DNA of 64,000 bases from Prorocentrum cordatum (GCA_963575745.1 CAUYUJ010015012.1:296872-360871), one strand, 5' to 3'; shown: positions 19,246 through 31,480, counted from the first letter of the stretch. Program-made: numbers and translations. The notes: generated by a model from the letters alone, not told the origin.

Positions 19246-19835
19246 AAGCTTTTTGGGGCCTCTTGGGGGTCTCTTTGGAGCCTCTTGGAGACCTCTTGGG
19301 CGCCAGTTGGGGCCTCTCGGGGCCTCCTTGGCGCCTCTTGGGGCTCTCTTGAAGCGCTCGCGGGAGCTTTGCGAGCGCTCTTGGAACCCTTTTGGGCCAT
19401 CTTGGAGCCATCTTGAAACCTCGGATGGCCATCGGAAGCGAATGAAAGAAGGGGGTTCCCTTAATTAGTCCGTCCCCTCGGGAGCCCCCCACGTCGCCTT
19501 TTTGGAGCGTTCTTGGGCGTTCTTGGGGCCGTCTTGGGGCTCCCTTGGGCCCCTTCCAGGACTCGCTTGGGCCATCTTGGAGCAATCTTAAGGCCGCGAA
19601 TGGCCATCGGAAGCGAGAAGGCGAGACAGCCCCAAACATTGACGATCCTAAGATGTTTGAAAAACGTTGGCCTCTTGGGGGCATCCTTGGGGAGCTCTTT
19701 TGGCAACTTAAAGCCGCCTTGGGGCATTCTTGGGGCGTTTTGGAGCATCTTGGGAAGCATTTCGAGGCATCTTGCGCCATCTTGAACCTTCTTAGACGCC
19801 ATCCTGGGCTCTCTGGGGCCCTCTTGGGGTCGTCT
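19246..19835 (+). repeat. CTTGGGGCC-type degenerate repeat block, starting with the right 19-bp target duplication
   Basis: AAGCTTTTTGGGGCCTCTT at 19246-19264, then units such as CCTCTTGGAGACCTCTTGGG. Longer sub-blocks (GAATGGCCATCGGAAGCGA at about 19424 and 19601, with AAACATTGACGATCC at 19635) recur in reverse complement near 22350-22390. Confidence 0.8.
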
Positions 19836-19854
19836 CGGGCGAACAAATACCCTG

Positions 19855-19911
19855 TGACACCTCGCGACCGGCCCCGTTCAGGTCCAGGGGAGGGGGTACG
19901 GGGAGGGGCAA
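19855..19911 (+). repeat. Inverted-repeat pair, left copy
   Basis: TGACACCTCGCGACCGGCCC then AGGTCCAGGGGAGGGGG matches the reverse complement of 21717-21771 over about 56 bp with roughly six mismatches. Confidence 0.8.
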
Positions 19912-20189
19912 ACCCCTCCCCGAGAGGAAAAAAAGGAAGGTGGGGAGGGAAAAGCTCCAGACCACCAGCGCCCAGAGGGCTGGTGGGATTCCTACGCGAA
20001 GCAGTCCCAGACGACGGCCCCAACCTCACCAGAGTTTTAGGGCGTAGGTGGTATGAGGTGTTTTGTTTTCCGTATGCCCCTCTTCCCTTCGAGAGGGGTT
20101 GATCCTTATTCCCTATGATTCGCACCCCCACATCCCCACCTAGCTTGCCGATAGCAAACCCGCCGTCCTAAATTCCCCCCCCAAAAAAA

Positions 20190-20935
20190 ACTCAACATTT
20201 GTCTCGCCAATATGTCGTCGAATTGCGAAACATGTAGCAGGAATGAAACGGAATGAACATCGCTTGGGTGGCCAGAAGCGGGTGGTCGGGTCCAACCCAC
20301 CAAGAAACAAAACAAACTCAACGTTGTTCTCGTCAACGTGGCCTTTCTTGTCGTCCACGCTGCGGACAGTGTAACAAAAAAAGGGGACGCGGCGCACATC
20401 GCGCGCGGGCGCCTGGCCAACCCTACGCGGGACCCCCCGTCCTACGCGGGACCCCCCGTCCTACCTGTCAAAAAACACCGCAACGTCGACATTTGTCTTG
20501 CCAACATGTGTTTTCTCTTTGTCGGCGCTGCGACTCGCGTAGCGGGAATGGGACGCGGCGCGCATCGCGCGGGGACGCCTGCTCGTCATCATGGATTTTC
20601 GTGTCGTCGACTCTGCGGCCCGTCGGGATGAGGAACTGGGCGGGCGGCAAGTCATAATACCTCAAGCAAGTGCGGTTCGCCGCCGGCGCGCCCGTTGTCG
20701 CGTCCACGTAATAGAGACCTTTGGCAGCAGTGACCTTTGGTGCGCACGAATCAAACCAAAATCGACCCCCAGACCCCCCTGGCCGTGGCAGAGAAGGACC
20801 CACGATGCAACATGAGAGGCCGGAACGGGGCGCGGCGTACATCGCGCGCGGTCTTGTTTCTCGTCGACGTTGCTCAATACGCGGCAGGAGTAGGACGCAG
20901 CTCATGTCGCGCGCTGCGCGTCTAACCGCCCACGA
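20190..20935. repeat. Degenerate tandem repeat, ~110-150 bp unit
   Basis: AACATTTGTCTCGCCAA, TTCTCGTCAACG, GGGACGCGGCGCACATCGCG-type blocks recur around 20190-20270, 20315-20430, 20480-20590 and 20800-20930. A perfect short duplication (TACGCGGGACCCCCCGTCC) sits at about 20424-20462. Confidence 0.65.
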
Positions 20936-21234
20936 TATAAGATGAGCGACAGGCGTCGGACAAGACGCACTTGCTTCCTATGTTTCGGGAGGGCGGGTGG
21001 GAGAAGACCGAGCCCTCTGGCTCGTTCGAGCTGGCTAACCTGCTCACTGTTCCCTATTCGTAAACACTCCCTCCCCCAGGCGACTGGGGGCCAACCAGGG
21101 ACCATGACGACACCCCCCCACCATCCCTTGTAAAATATCATACCAAACACACTCTGCCTCCAAATCCGGAACATGCGCAGCCAACCCGGTGCGGCCCCCC
21201 CCCACCATCCCTGTTAAAACAACTATACAGAATA

Positions 21235-21302
21235 CACTTGGCGGCGGCGGCGGCTGCGGCGGCTGCGGCGGCTGCGGCGGCTGCGGCGGCGGCGGCGGCG
21301 GG

Positions 21303-21353
<51 letters not shown>

Positions 21354-21396
21354 GGCGGCAGCGGCTGAGGCGGCGGCGGCGGTTTGGCAGCGGGGG

Positions 21397-21427
<31 letters not shown>

Positions 21428-21580
21428 CAGGCGGCGACAGGCGGCGGCGGCGGCGGCGCGGCGCGGCGCGGCGGCGGCGGCGGCGGCGCGGCGGCAGCGG
21501 CGGCGCCGGGCAGCGGCGGCGGCGGCGGCGGGCAGCGGCGGCGGCGGCGGCGGCTGCGGCGGCGGCAGCGGCGGTGGCGG
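21235..21580. repeat. (GGC)n/(GCT)n triplet tract
   Basis: About 340 bp of GGCGGCGGC and GGCTGCGGC with few interruptions. Poly-Ala, poly-Gly, Pro- and Arg-rich frames are artefacts. Confidence 0.95.
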
Positions 21581-21716
21581 ATTGGCTCCCAGTAGCTGCC
21601 CATCCAAAGACGACTGCTGAATATGCTGAGGCTCGGGCCAGACTCGGGTGCTACGTATGTGCTGGGAGGGCGGGTGGGAGTGAGCGAGACGGTTTGCGGG
21701 CGGGGAGGGCGTCTTG

Positions 21717-21771
21717 GCCCCTCCCCCGGCCCCCTCCCCTGGACCTGGACGGGGCTGGTCGCGAGGTGTCA
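21717..21771 (-). repeat. Inverted-repeat pair, right copy
   Basis: Reverse complement of 19855-19911. The pair encloses about 1.8 kb. Confidence 0.8.
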
Positions 21772-21844
21772 GAGCGTGCATGCCGAAAACATTGGTTGTA
21801 ATAGAGTTTGGCCAAATTTTGGCCTCTCGGGGAGGCACCACTAA

Positions 21845-22820
21845 TTAAAGCTCCCCTCTCTGTTGATCTTCGTCCTCCAAGATGGCCCAAAGATGGCCCC
21901 CAAGGTTTCCAAGAGCGCTCCACGAGAGCCCCAAGAGGTGCCCAGGAGACCCCAAGAGGCTCCAAAGAGGACCCCAGGATGCCCCCAAGACGCCCCCAAG
22001 AGACCCCCAAGCGGCCCCAAGACGCCTCCATGAGGCACCCGAGAAGCCCCAAGAGGCCTCGGCGAGAAAGCCCAAATCACTGATGCGACTAAGGTTTTGG
22101 CCACATGTTGGCCTACCGGGAGGGGAGGGGGGGGGAGGGGGGGGCACTGACTCAGATGGCTCCAAGGAGCGCCTGGGAGAGCCCAAGATGACCTCCCCGA
22201 TGGCTCAAGATATCCCAAGATGCCACAATGTTGTTCCCACGATGCTCCAAGAGGCCCCAAGACCGCTCCAAGATAGTTCCAAGTGGCCAAAGAGCTCCCC
22301 CAAGAGGCTCCGAAGAGGACAACATCCATCCAAAACCTTGGGAAAATCAATGTTTGTTGCTTTCTCGCCTTTTCGCTTGCGATGGCCATCCAAGGCCTCA
22401 AGATGGTTCCAAGATGGGCCAAGAGGGCCAAAGAGAGGCTCAAGAGAGCTCCAAGACGGCCCCACGAGCGCCCTAGATCGCTCCAAGAGCGCCCTAAGAG
22501 GCGACGCTTGGGCGTCCCAAGGGGCACCGCTCATCGATGCCTCCCTCTTGTTTGATCGATGTCCTCCAAGATGACCTCTAGAGTGCTCCCACGGCTCCCA
22601 AGAACCCTCCAGCAGGGCCCAAGAGTCGCCCAGAAGGCCCCAAGAGGCGACACAGAGGCATCCAAAAGGCTCTCCCAAGAGACCCTCAAGAGGCCCCGAG
22701 AGGCTTCCCGAGACGCTCCCAAAGGCCCTCGGGACCGCCAAGAGGCCCCCAACACGCAGGAGAGGCTCAGGAGAGCCTCAAGACGGCCCCAAGAGAGCTC
22801 CACGAGAGACACTTGATTTG
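21845..22820 (-). repeat. CCAAGAGGC-type degenerate repeat block, opposite orientation to 19246-19835
   Basis: CCAAGAGGCCCCAAGA words about every 10-11 or 20-22 bp. Two higher-order starts (CTCCCCTCTCTGTTGATCTT at about 21849 and TCCCTCTTGTTTGATCGATG at about 22542), each followed by TCCTCCAAGATG, suggest a unit near 0.69 kb. Confidence 0.75.
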
Positions 22821-23054
22821 CGTGCTGCCCAATTCCCTGATTAAGGCAAGTCCTCTAGGCATCGTCTCTGGATGGGCTGGTGGGGCTTCGCGAGGCGTCT
22901 AGAATTGCAAGGCGATCCCAGCCAAAGCGTGTGACCACTGTCACTCAATGAGAGACTTTGTGGTCAACTTCGGGGCCATGACAATATAAGACATGTCAGG
23001 CGGGGGAGCTCCAATTTGAAATCGAGTCGGGCTGCGAGGTGGCCAGAGGACATG
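22821..23054. other. Unique spacer before the satellite mosaic
   Basis: No repeat or coding motif seen. Confidence 0.4.
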
Positions 23055-23441
23055 AACAGAGCATGTGTAGTTGAAAGCATATTAGAATTATCACTCCTAG
23101 TGGTAGCCGTCGTAGGTAGTAGTAATAGTAGTAGTCGTCGTAGTACTAGTACTAATTCTAATCTAGAAAAGACGCAGGTATGATGGTAATTGTCTGGTGG
23201 TACGAATGGCAAAAGTAATAGTAGACATCGACCTCGCAATACTCGTAGCAGTCGTAGTAGTAGTAGTAGTAATAATAATGATAATGCTGATACTAATACG
23301 GGCAATAGTAATAGTAGTAGTAATAATAGAAGTAGTAGTGGTGAAGACGTAGTGGTAATACTAGCAGTAGTGGTCAAGTAGTATTAGTAGTAGTAGTAGT
23401 AGTAGTAGTACTAGTAGTAGTAGTAGTAGTAGCAGTAGTAA

Positions 23442-23485
<44 letters not shown>

Positions 23486-23525
23486 ATACAAAAGTAGTAG
23501 TAGTCGTGGTAGAAATGGTACTAGC

Positions 23526-23576
<51 letters not shown>

Positions 23577-24100
23577 TGTAATGGTAGTAGTAGTCGTAGT
23601 AGTAGTAGTAGTAGCAATGACAATACCAACCGTCGGTGCACTTGTAGTAGTCGCTGTAGACGTAAAAATATAACCGGCCATCCCTATAGGCATAACAGTG
23701 GTAAACAGATTAGTTAGTACGAGTAGTAACTGTAGTTGTCGTCGCCGTCGCCATCGTGGTAGTAGTAGTAGTCGTCGAAGAAGTAGCGATCGTAATAGTA
23801 ACAGCTGTAATAAGGAAGGAGTCGTACTAGTAGCAAGTCGTGGTTAGAATTAGTAGTTGCACTGGAAGTATAGAGGTAGTAGTCATAACACTTGTCCTAG
23901 CAGCAAAGGCAAGAATTGTAGTAGCAAGAGTGGTAGTAGTGGTAGTCATGGAAAATAACGGTAATCGTAATGATAGTAATCGTGGCATAGTGGTGGCAGG
24001 AGTCATAGTAGTCGTCGTCGCACTACTATTATTAATAGTAGTGGTTGTCGTATCAGTAGTAGAATCAGAAAAAAGAGTAGTAGTCGTGGAAGTAGTAATC

Positions 24101-24137
<37 letters not shown>

Positions 24138-24175
24138 TAGTAGTAGTGGTAGTAGTAGTAATAGTAATAGTGTTC

Positions 24176-24210
<35 letters not shown>

Positions 24211-24260
24211 CGTATCCGTAGTCGTAATAGTAGTAGTAGTCGTACTAAGTAGTAGTCGTC

Positions 24261-24305
<45 letters not shown>

Positions 24306-24668
24306 GTAGTAGTAGGTAGTAGTAATAGTAATAGCAGCAGTAGAAGTAGTAGTAGTAGTAGCGTAAGTAGTAGCAGTGGTAGTGGTAGTCGTAGTAGTAG
24401 TAGTAGTAGTAGCAGTAATAGTAGTAGCAATAGTAAGAGCAATGGTCTTATCAGTCGTACAATACTACCAAGCGTGGTCGCAATGGTAATATTAACAGTA
24501 GTAACCGTAGTCGTAGTAGTAGTAGTAGCAGCAGTAGTAGTAGTGGTAGTAGTAGTAGTAGTGGCAGTAGTAGTAGTAATTGTTGTATTAGTAGCCGTAG
24601 GAACAGTATTCGTAATAGTGATAGTAGTAGTAGCAGTAGTAGGCGTATTAGTAGTAGTAGTCGTAGTG

Positions 24669-24722
<54 letters not shown>

Positions 24723-24794
24723 CTAGTGGTAGTAGTAGCTGTAGTAGTAGTAGTAGTAGTAGTAGTAATAATAAGAGTAGTGGTAGTAGTAGTG

Positions 24795-24832
<38 letters not shown>

Positions 24833-24870
24833 AGTAGTAGTAGTAGTGGTAGTCGTAGTAGTATTAGTAT

Positions 24871-24903
<33 letters not shown>

Positions 24904-24965
24904 AAGTAGTAGTGGTAGTAATCATAGCCGTAGTCGTAGCCGTAGTAATTCTAGTTGTAGTAGTA
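23055..24965. repeat. (AGT)n array 1, ~1.9 kb
   Basis: AGTAGTAGT on the plus strand with scattered substitutions (AGTCGT, AATAGT, AGCAGT). Poly-Val, Ser and Thr frames are artefacts. The same strand of the repeat is on the plus strand in all five AGT arrays of the window. Confidence 0.97.
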
Positions 24966-25017
24966 GGGTTCACCTTGCCCTATTTGCCGCATGTGGCCGC
25001 TGGGATTCCTGTGGGTT

Positions 25018-25258
25018 CCTGGTGGTCTGGTGTTTTTGGGCGTCCTGGAGGCCTTCTTGGCCGTCCTGCAGGCCTTCTTGGGCGTCCTGGTGGCTTTCCT
25101 CGGCGTCCTGGAAGCCCTCCTAGGCGTCCTGGAAGCGTTCTTGGGCGTCCTGGAAACTTTCTTGGGCGCCTTGGAAGGTTTCTTGGGCGTCCTGGGGGGC
25201 CTTCTTGGCCGTCCTGGAAGCTTTCTCGGGCGTCCTGGATGCCTTCTTGGCTTTCGTC
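25018..25258 (+). repeat. 21-bp tandem array (11 copies)
   Basis: Unit about GGCGTCCTGGAAGCCTTCTT plus one base. Because 21 is a multiple of three, one plus frame reads a heptad repeat (GVLEAFL) throughout. It directly joins the 22-bp array that follows. Confidence 0.85.
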
Positions 25259-25259
25259 T

Positions 25260-28200
25260 GGCGATGAGTTTTCGTATAGTACGGGTGTGGCTTTCGTACG
25301 GCCTTAACATGGCTATCGTATGGCAATCTTATTGCAATCGCAAGGCAGTCTTACGGCTTCCGCATGGCAGTCGTATGGCTGTCGGGTGGGAACCTTCTGG
25401 TTTTCATATGGTACTTTTATGTGTTCCGTATGGCCATCTCTTGACTTCCGCACGGTAGCCGTATAGTTTTCGCGAGGTAGCCTGAAGGTTTGCATATGGT
25501 ATTCTTACGGCTTTCGTGTGGTAGTCTCATGGATACCGTATGGAAATATTACGGTCCTCGCATGGTAATCCCGCGTTCTCGCATGATGGTCTTGTGGCTC
25601 TCGCATGTTAGTCTTATGGCCTTCGGATGGTAATGGTATGGCCGCCGCATGGTGATCTCACGATGATGATATGGAAATCGTATGGCGTTCCTATGGTAAA
25701 CCCATGGTTTTCACACGGAAATATTATTGTTTTCGTATGGTAACCTCATGGCGTTCATATGGTAACCTGTTGGTTGGCATATGGTAATCTTATGGTTTTC
25801 GCATGGTAATCCCATGGTTTTCATACGATAATAGCATGGTTTGCCCGCTGGTGCCCACATGGTTCTTCACATTGCAATATTACGGTTTTCGTGTGGTAAG
25901 CCCATGGCTGTCACATGGGAATGCTGTTTTTTTTTTCCAGATGGTAACCACATGTTTTTTTCGCGTGGTTATTCAACTTTTGGTTGTCGCACGGTAACCT
26001 TATGGCCCTCGTATGGTCATCGTATGGTTGGAATAAAAATGATAGCTTGGCTTTCGTGTGGTATTCTTATGGCTTTCGAATGGCAACCTTATGGCTTCAT
26101 CGTGGAATGATATAGTTTGCCATATGGCAATCTCATCGTTTCCCGATGGAAAGCATATGGTTTTCGCATGGTTAACACGTGCCTTTCATATGGTAACTTT
26201 TCTTCCATCTGATAATATGATGGCTCTCGCGTGCTAATCTTTTGGTGCTCGCATGGTAATCGTATGGTATGTTTCATGGCCGTCTGAAGGATTCCATCTG
26301 GTAGTCTGATGGTTTCCAATTCAAATGTTGGCCCCATGGTTTTCAGATGGTAGCCTCATGGTTTGCAAATGACACTTCTATGGTCTTCTCATCATGTAGT
26401 TTCTCATGGTTTGCATTGCAAGTGATGTTTTCCATTTGTTTCCAAGGTACCCCCATGGCTTTCGCATGGCACTAGCATGGCTTTCTGGTGGTAACCTCAT
26501 TGTTTTTATGTGGTACATACCATGGTTGTCATGTGTGAATCTAGTGGTATCCATATAGTAACCTCGTGGCTTCCACACAAGAGCCCCACGGTTCTCATAT
26601 GGTTATGTTATGGCTTTCGCATGGAAGTATCAAGGTTGTCATACTGTAATCTTATGGCTGTCGAATAATGCTCTCATGGTTTTTTCATTTGGTAGCCGTG
26701 TGGCTTTCGCATGGTAATAGCATGGTTTTCAGATGGTGGCCTCGTGGTTTCCATATTGTAATTCAATGCTTTTATATGGCAATCATACGGTTCTCATGTG
26801 GTACGAGCGTGGTTTTCGCATGGTAACAGTATGGTTGTCGACGTGGCCCTCATCCGGTTATAGTCTGGTTTTCGCATTGCAATATAATGGTGTTCCCATG
26901 GTAATACTATGCTGTTCGTATGGTGATAATAGAGCTGTCGCATGGTAGTGGTGTGGCTTCCGTGTGGTAATCGTATGGTTTTCGTATGGTAATCTTGTGA
27001 TTTTCGCATGCTAATCTGTTGGTTTTTCGCAACGTAACCGTATGGTTTTCGCATGGTCACCTTATGGCTATCGCATGGTAACCTCATGGCTTTCATGTTG
27101 TACTATTTTTGGCTTGCGTATGGAAATCGCATGGCTTGCGCATGGTAGCCTTAAGGCATTCGCGCGATGGCATTCTGGTTTCCGCATGGTCATCTCGCAA
27201 CTTCCGCATGGTAATAGTACGGTTTTCATATAGTAATATTGTGATTTTCCCCGTGTAAGCTTGTGGCTTTCGTATGGTAATCAGATGGCAGCCGCATGGT
27301 TTTGTTAATCGTAATCGTATGGCTTTCGCATGGAGATCTCATGGTGTTCGCATGGTTGTCTTATGGCTTTCGCCTGGTAGTCGCATGTATTTTGCATATT
27401 GGCTGCACGGTTTTCACCCGGTACCCTTATGGTTTGCAGATGGTACTTGAATGGCTTTCGTATGGTACTCTTCTGGTTTTCATATGACATCCGTATGACT
27501 GCTGTATGGTAGTTGTATGGCTTGTCACATGGTATTCCCATGGTTCTCGCATGGCAGTATTGCGGTTCTCGTGTTTTAACCACATGGTTTTCGTGTGGTA
27601 ATAATATCGGTGTCGCATGGTTGTTGCGTTGTAATCTTCTGGTTGTCGTATGGCTATCTCATAGTACCCCCATGCTTCCCGCATGGTTTTTGCATTGTCA
27701 TATCATGGATGCAGTATGGCTTTCGCATGGTAGCCTTATGGTTTTCGCATGGTAAACTGATGGCTTGTTCGCGTGGTAATCCTATGGTGTTCGTATGGTT
27801 TCGCATGGTCGCCTTATGGCTTTCGCACGGTAATATAATGGCTGCCGTATGGAAATCAAATGGCGCCCGTATGGTAATAAGGTGGTCGTCCTATGTTTTT
27901 CGCATGGGAGTCGCATGGCTTCCGTATGTTATTCGTATGGTTTGCGCATTGAGCCCTTTTGTGGTTTCGGATGGTAAACACATGGTACCTTGCGGTTTGG
28001 TGTGTGGTAGTCGTATTGATTCGTATGGTAATGTTATGATAATCGTATGGTCTTCGTATGGCTTTCGCATGGTAAACTGAGGGGTGCTGTATGGCTTGCG
28101 TATGGTAGCCGCATGGTGCCCATATCGGTTTCGCATGGCATTCGTTCTCGCATGGTCATATTATGGTTGTTGTATGGTCTGCGCATGGTAATCTTATGGT

Positions 28201-28420
28201 TTTCGGATGAAAATCCTATGGTGTTCGAATGGTCACCGCATGGCGTTCGTATGGTACCCGTACGGCGGGCGTATGGTTTTCGCGTGGCTTTCGTTTCGGT
28301 AATCGTATGCTCCTCGTATGGTACCCGTATGGTTTTCGTGTGGTAACCGTACGGCGTTCGTATGGTAGCCGTATGGCTTCGGTAATCGTCTGATCTTCGT
28401 GATGCAACGGCTTACGTTTC
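25260..28420 (+). repeat. 22-bp satellite, ~3.1 kb, each unit two 11-mers
   Basis: The consensus is the 11-mer ATGGTTTTCGC followed by the 11-mer ATGGTAACCGT. ATGG recurs every 11 bp with occasional phase changes. Well-preserved copies are near 27045-27090 and 27700-27760. Copies differ mainly in the TTTTC and AAC parts, while ATGG and CGCATGG are best conserved. About 140 units. Aromatic-rich frames (WLSYGFRMV) arise from the repeat. Confidence 0.9.
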
Positions 28421-28499
28421 GAGCGCGGCGGTTCTCCACACAGGATCCCCACCACCTACCCTTCCTTTCTTACAACGGGAAGATTTGGGCAAACAGAGT

Positions 28500-28662
28500 A
28501 AGGTCAGCCCTAGTAGTAGTAGTAGTCGTAGTAGTAGTAGTAGTAGTCGTCGTAGTCGTATCCGTAATAGTGATACGAGTAGTAGTAGTAGTAGTAGTAG
28601 CAGTAGTAGTGATAGTAGTAGTATTAATAGTAGTAATAGTAGTCGCAGTCGTAATGGTAGTC

Positions 28663-28714
<52 letters not shown>

Positions 28715-28889
28715 CAGTAGTAGTAGTAGTCGTAGTAGTAGTAGTAGTAGTAGTAGTTGTAGTAGTAGTAGTAGTAGTAGTAGTCGTAGTAGTAGTACTA
28801 GTAATAGTAGTAGTAGTATCAGTAGTAGTAGTGGTAGTAATCGGAATATTAGTAGTAGTAGTAGTAGTAGCAGTAACAGTAGCAGGAAC

Positions 28890-28923
<34 letters not shown>

Positions 28924-29006
28924 AAAGCAGTAGTAGGCGCTTTTTATTATTACTACTAGTAGTAGTAGTAGCCGTCGTCGTAGCAATAGTCGTAGCAGTA
29001 GTCGTA

Positions 29007-29054
<48 letters not shown>

Positions 29055-29150
29055 TAGCAGTAGTAGTAGTAGTAGTAGTAGTAGTAGAAGAAGAAGAAGA
29101 AGTCGTAGTAGTGGTGATAGTAGGAGTAATAGTAGTACCAATCATAATAG
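28500..29150. repeat. (AGT)n array 2
   Basis: AGTAGT with interruptions, then a short AAGAAGAAG run at 29085-29101. Confidence 0.95.
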
Positions 29151-29395
29151 TAAGGCAATCCGTGGTCCATGTTTTGCGTTTGGAGATCTTTGGCGCCTTT
29201 GGACTATTAGGGATCCTTGAAAACCGTTGGGGTTTCGTTGGATTCCCGGGGTTCTCAGAATCCCATTGTGTGTCAAATGACGCTCGGTGTTGCGGAATTC
29301 CTTCTAAAATCCCTCCAGGCTGGTTAAAAATCGTGCGGGCCCTTCAAGATGCACAAGGGTGTTTCCTATCCCTCAAGGTTCTGCATGATCTCTGA
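29151..29395. other. Unique-looking spacer
   Basis: No array, no recognised coding motif. Confidence 0.35.
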
Positions 29396-29720
29396 AGCTA
29401 TTGCAGGCACCCCTGAGGACCCTGGATTCCTTGGCATCCCCCAGGTTTCTGCAAGGCACACGAGGAGCACAAGCCCTAGGGCTCAAGGCTCGAAGGTGCA
29501 GGCCCAGGACTCAAGGCGTAGGGCATAGAGCCCCGGGTCCACAGCTCAGTGGCCAGAGTTCCAGGCCCAGGGCTCAGGGCCTGGGGCTCAGAAGCCAGGG
29601 CGCGGAACACAGGGCACGGGGCCCAGAGCGAAGGCCCAGGGCAGCGGGCACAGGGTTGAGGGCTCGCGGCTCGAAGCCCCAGGGTCCAAGGCTCATGACC
29701 CAGGGCCCAAGGCTGCGGAT
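29396..29720. repeat. Degenerate ~10-bp repeat CCCAGGGCTC
   Basis: CCCAGGGCTCAGGGC, CACAGGGCACGGGGC and similar words in loose tandem. Arg/Gly/Pro-rich frame is an artefact. Confidence 0.65.
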
Positions 29721-29989
29721 CCGATTGGGGAGCACTTGGGGATCTGAGGGGTTGCTCTGCTGACTGGGATCTGCTCCAGTTCTATTGGGAACTTGAGAAG
29801 GAACAATTCGAACTCAGACGAAACCCCTTTTGACCCTGGGACTTGCTCAAACTTTTACTGGGAACCGATTGGGTCGGAATCTGGGGGGATCCTCTGAAGG
29901 TTGGGATCTGCTCCACATGTATGGGGATCCTCTTGGGGAACACCTCGGTTGGCCTTCTCCATGGGCGAGAAACCGCGCATTTTGACGCC
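29721..29989. repeat. Loose repeats of GGGATCTGCTCC/TTGGGGATCC words
   Basis: GGGATCTGCTCCA recurs at about 29767 and 29903. Too degenerate to define a period. Confidence 0.4.
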
Positions 29990-30310
29990 TATGCTTACTA
30001 ACTCTATATAAAGCATTGCCTTTTTTTCTGCCGTGTGCCGTTAAAGGGTCACCTTTCCAGAGGGGTCCTCGTTACCACTCTAAATACACGAGTGGCTTCT
30101 TTTCTGTCGATCCCAGAGAAGCTCCACTTTCCAGAGGAATCTGACTTACAATTCTATATACAAATATCTGTTCTGCCGATCCCACAGGGCCCCACTCTGC
30201 AGGGGGACCCGTATTCCATGTTTGTATGTATATGTAAAATGCGTTTTCCTGCCGGTTCCATGGAAACTTCACTTTCCAGAAGGATCCGTGTCACAGCTAC
30301 ATAGTGGATA
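29990..30310. repeat. ~73-bp minisatellite, about four copies
   Basis: CACTTTCCAGAGGAATC-type blocks at about 30052, 30126, 30196 and 30270, with TCTATATA and TTCTGCCGATCCCA in each. Confidence 0.75.
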
Positions 30311-30404
30311 TCACATATGCATGTTTTTCATTGCGGGCACCTTCCCGAAACCGAACCCGAACCCTTACCTCTTACCATTCACTCAAAAATGGTAACGCAG
30401 ACCA

Positions 30405-31112
30405 CGGGCAACCCTAGTCGTAGCAGCCTTAGCAGTAGTAGTAGTAGTAGTAATCGTCGTCGTAAGAGTAGTAGCAATAGTAATAGCAATATAGGTAGTA
30501 ACAGTAGTAATAGCCGTAGCACGAGTAGTAGCAGTAGTAGTATTAGTAACAGTACTAGTCGCAATCGTAATCTTAGCCACCGTAGTGGGAGTAGCAGTAG
30601 CAGTAGCAGTAGCAGTAGCAGTAGTAGTAGTAGTAGTAGTAGGAGTAGTAGTAGTAGTAGCAGTAGTAGTAGTAGTAGTAGTAGTAAGAGTAGTCGTTGT
30701 AGTGGTTTGGGCAGTTGTAGTAGTCGTAGCAATGGTCGCACTAGACGTAGTAATAGTGGTGGCGTAGTAGCCGTGGTGACAGTACTAGTGAATATGATCA
30801 TAGTCATCGTAGAAGAAATAGTACTAGCCGTAGTAGTTGGAGTCATGGCCATGATAGTGCAACTAGCAAAGGAGTATTAGTAGTAGAAATAGTAGCCGAA
30901 CTAATAACAAGTGTAGTAGTAGTCGTGGTCGCGGTTGTAGTAGAGATCGTAGTAGCAGCAGCAGTAGTCGTGGTAGTATTAGCTTTAGTAGTAGTATTCG
31001 TATTAGTATTAGTATTCGTATTCGTATTAGTATTAGTAGCATTAGTAGTATCCGTAGTACTAGTAATAGTAGTAGTAGTAGTAGGAGGAGGGGTAGGGGT
31101 AGGTAGTAGTCG

Positions 31113-31167
<55 letters not shown>

Positions 31168-31208
31168 CGTCGTGGTAACAGTGGTAATGGTATTGGTTGC
31201 AATATGTT

Positions 31209-31280
<72 letters not shown>

Positions 31281-31480
31281 TAGTAGTAGTAGCAGTAGTA
31301 GTAGCAGCAGTAGTAGTAGTAGTAGCAGCAGTAGTAGTAGAAGTAATAGTCATGGTAATGCGGGCAATGGAAGAAGAAGAAGAAGTAGTAGTAGTAGTAG
31401 TAGCAGCAGCAGTATTATTATTATTAGTAGTAATAAAAAGAAGTAGTGGTCGTGGTCGTAGCAGTAGTATTCGTAGTAGT
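30405..31480. repeat. (AGT)n array 3
   Basis: AGTAGT with AGC, CGT and ATT variants, including a (GTATTA)-rich patch at 30985-31060. Confidence 0.95.

Noticed and set aside
23361-24973. Thr-, Val-, Ser- and Leu-homopolymer proteins, possible transmembrane runs
   Set aside because: Produced by the (AGT)n array; the same frames occur in all five AGT arrays.
25260-28420. Numerous 60-160-residue aromatic-rich frames starting with MVF or MVI
   Set aside because: ATGG is part of the 11-bp unit, so start codons and similar peptides recur automatically.
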